Shown in pieces: positions 6,627 through 7,042 of a DNA stretch of 7,042 bases. Below the pieces are notes generated by a model. The model was not told the origin of the DNA. It did not search any database and was given only the letters and a program-made list of their open reading frames with translations. Position 1 is the first letter of the stretch. Each line of letters begins with the position of its first letter. The translations under genes and the position numbers were made by a program. The DNA is from Bifidobacteriaceae bacterium (GTDB lineage Bacteria > Actinomycetota > Actinomycetes > Actinomycetales > WQXJ01): positions 1 through 7,042 of the forward strand of contig JAISCU010000399.1 in the NCBI GenBank assembly GCA_031265345.1, in the 5' to 3' direction.

Positions 6627-6938
6627 GTGCTCGCGACATACATGGCCGCGCTCGAAAGGGAACTCATCGCAAAGGTCGAAAGGTCAGCCGGCGCAAGCCA
6701 CTCGGGAGACAAGGGAATGGCGCGCGAGGCCTTTGTACGTAATTTCCTGGAGAATCATCTGGGTGCCAACGTCGCCGTCGGCCAAGGGGAGATCATCGAC
6801 GGGAAGGCAAGACCAGGAGAGAAACGGCACCAGCATGACGTGGTGATCTACCGGCACGAGTTTCCAAAACTCGACTTCGGAGGGTCTGTTTCTGGTTTCC
6901 TGATTGAATCTGTGGTCGCAACGATTGAGATTAAATGA
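6627..6938 (+). pseudogene. DUF6602-like nuclease-type protein, truncated at 103 aa
   Basis: The GTG at 6627 is six bases after a perfect GGAGGT (6615-6620), so this start is well supported. The sequence matches what I recall of DUF6602 proteins: an N-terminal helix (ALERELIAKVERSAGASHSG), the basic KGMAREAFVRNFLENHLG, then VAVGQGEIID, HQHDVVIY and ESVVATIEIK. Glu55, Asp71 and Glu101-Ile-Lys103 are spaced as in a PD-(D/E)xK nuclease core, with the last motif at the very end of the protein. Members of the family are usually about twice this length, so the C-terminal half is missing. TGA follows the Lys codon directly, at the point where the sequence changes to what looks like an insertion element end. 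Codon use is less GC-biased than in recA or the oxidoreductase, suggesting transfer. Any activity of the fragment is doubtful. Confidence 0.7.
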
Positions 6939-7042
6939 GGTTTTCTCACCAGGGGTAGTTTGATGGGTATTTCAGATGGGTGAGGACGAGTATCGCGGCG
7001 ACGATCAGCCCGATCTTTTGGGGGCACATGGTGACGTGGCGG
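6937..7042. mobile_element. Probable end of an insertion sequence (one end only)
   Basis: The likeliest boundary is near 6937, where GAGGTTTTCTCACC begins right after the AT-rich ATTAAAT of the interrupted gene. Both the truncation of the DUF6602-like frame and the inward-pointing transposase-like frame favour an element end here. The opposite end, its inverted repeat and the target duplication are outside the window, so the boundary and the family are not proved. Confidence 0.4.
6946..7042 (-). CDS. C-terminal end of a probable transposase
   Basis: The window cuts this gene; 31 residues remain, starting RHVTMCPQKIGLIVAAILVL and ending THLKYPSNYPW, then TGA at 6948-6946. The pattern of a basic residue pair, a short loop, then KIGLIVAAILVLTHLK resembles the last helix of actinobacterial IS5-like (DDE_Tnp_4) transposases, which end in similar ALVLTHFE-type sequences; this is from memory and the piece is short. 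It points inwards, against the DUF6602-like gene, and its stop is only about 10 bases from that gene's truncation point. This is how an insertion sequence with a transposase reaching nearly to its terminal repeat would look. An ordinary small protein end cannot be excluded. Confidence 0.45.
   Translation of the reverse strand, partial: RHVTMCPQKIGLIVAAILVLTHLKYPSNYPW

Overview
The window is GC-rich, with strong G/C preference at third codon positions in the conserved genes. It is almost certainly from an actinobacterial (Actinomycetota) chromosome. The supporting evidence is a gluD-type amino-acid permease beside recX-recA, a recA control region with a mycobacterial-type LexA box and a PafBC/RecA-NDp-like promoter, tRNA genes without an encoded CCA, and a candidate leaderless promoter. 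I cannot name the genus from the sequence alone.

Left part (1-2766), core genome. The 3' end of an amino-acid ABC permease gene is followed by a small unknown gene (560-1009). That gene converges with and just overlaps recX. recX and recA lie on the minus strand as a translationally coupled pair (4-base GTGA overlap) read from a shared upstream control region at about 2643-2735. This region has two candidate DNA-damage promoters: a LexA-controlled one further from recA and a PafBC-type one closer to it.

Middle part (2767-3853). An unrecognised helical protein gene lies upstream of recA on the same strand. Two plus-strand tRNA genes follow, tRNA-Gly(TCC) and tRNA-Pro(TGG).

Right part (3854-7042), more accessory in character. 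A compact minus-strand operon encodes a four-helix membrane protein, a small XRE-type repressor and a zinc-independent NADPH:quinone-oxidoreductase-like enzyme. All three genes overlap, and a 24-bp inverted repeat covers the probable -10 element, which suggests autoregulation by the XRE protein. Beyond it is about 300 bp without a convincing gene, then a plus-strand region that looks damaged: a probably frameshifted gene (6154-6574), a DUF6602-like nuclease-type gene that stops right after an ExK motif (6627-6938), and the 3' end of what looks like a transposase gene pointing inwards from the window edge (6946-7042). The simplest reading is a defence-type or accessory locus broken by an insertion sequence. 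The most notable points are the recA dual control region, the operator over the repressor operon promoter, and the truncated nuclease-like gene.
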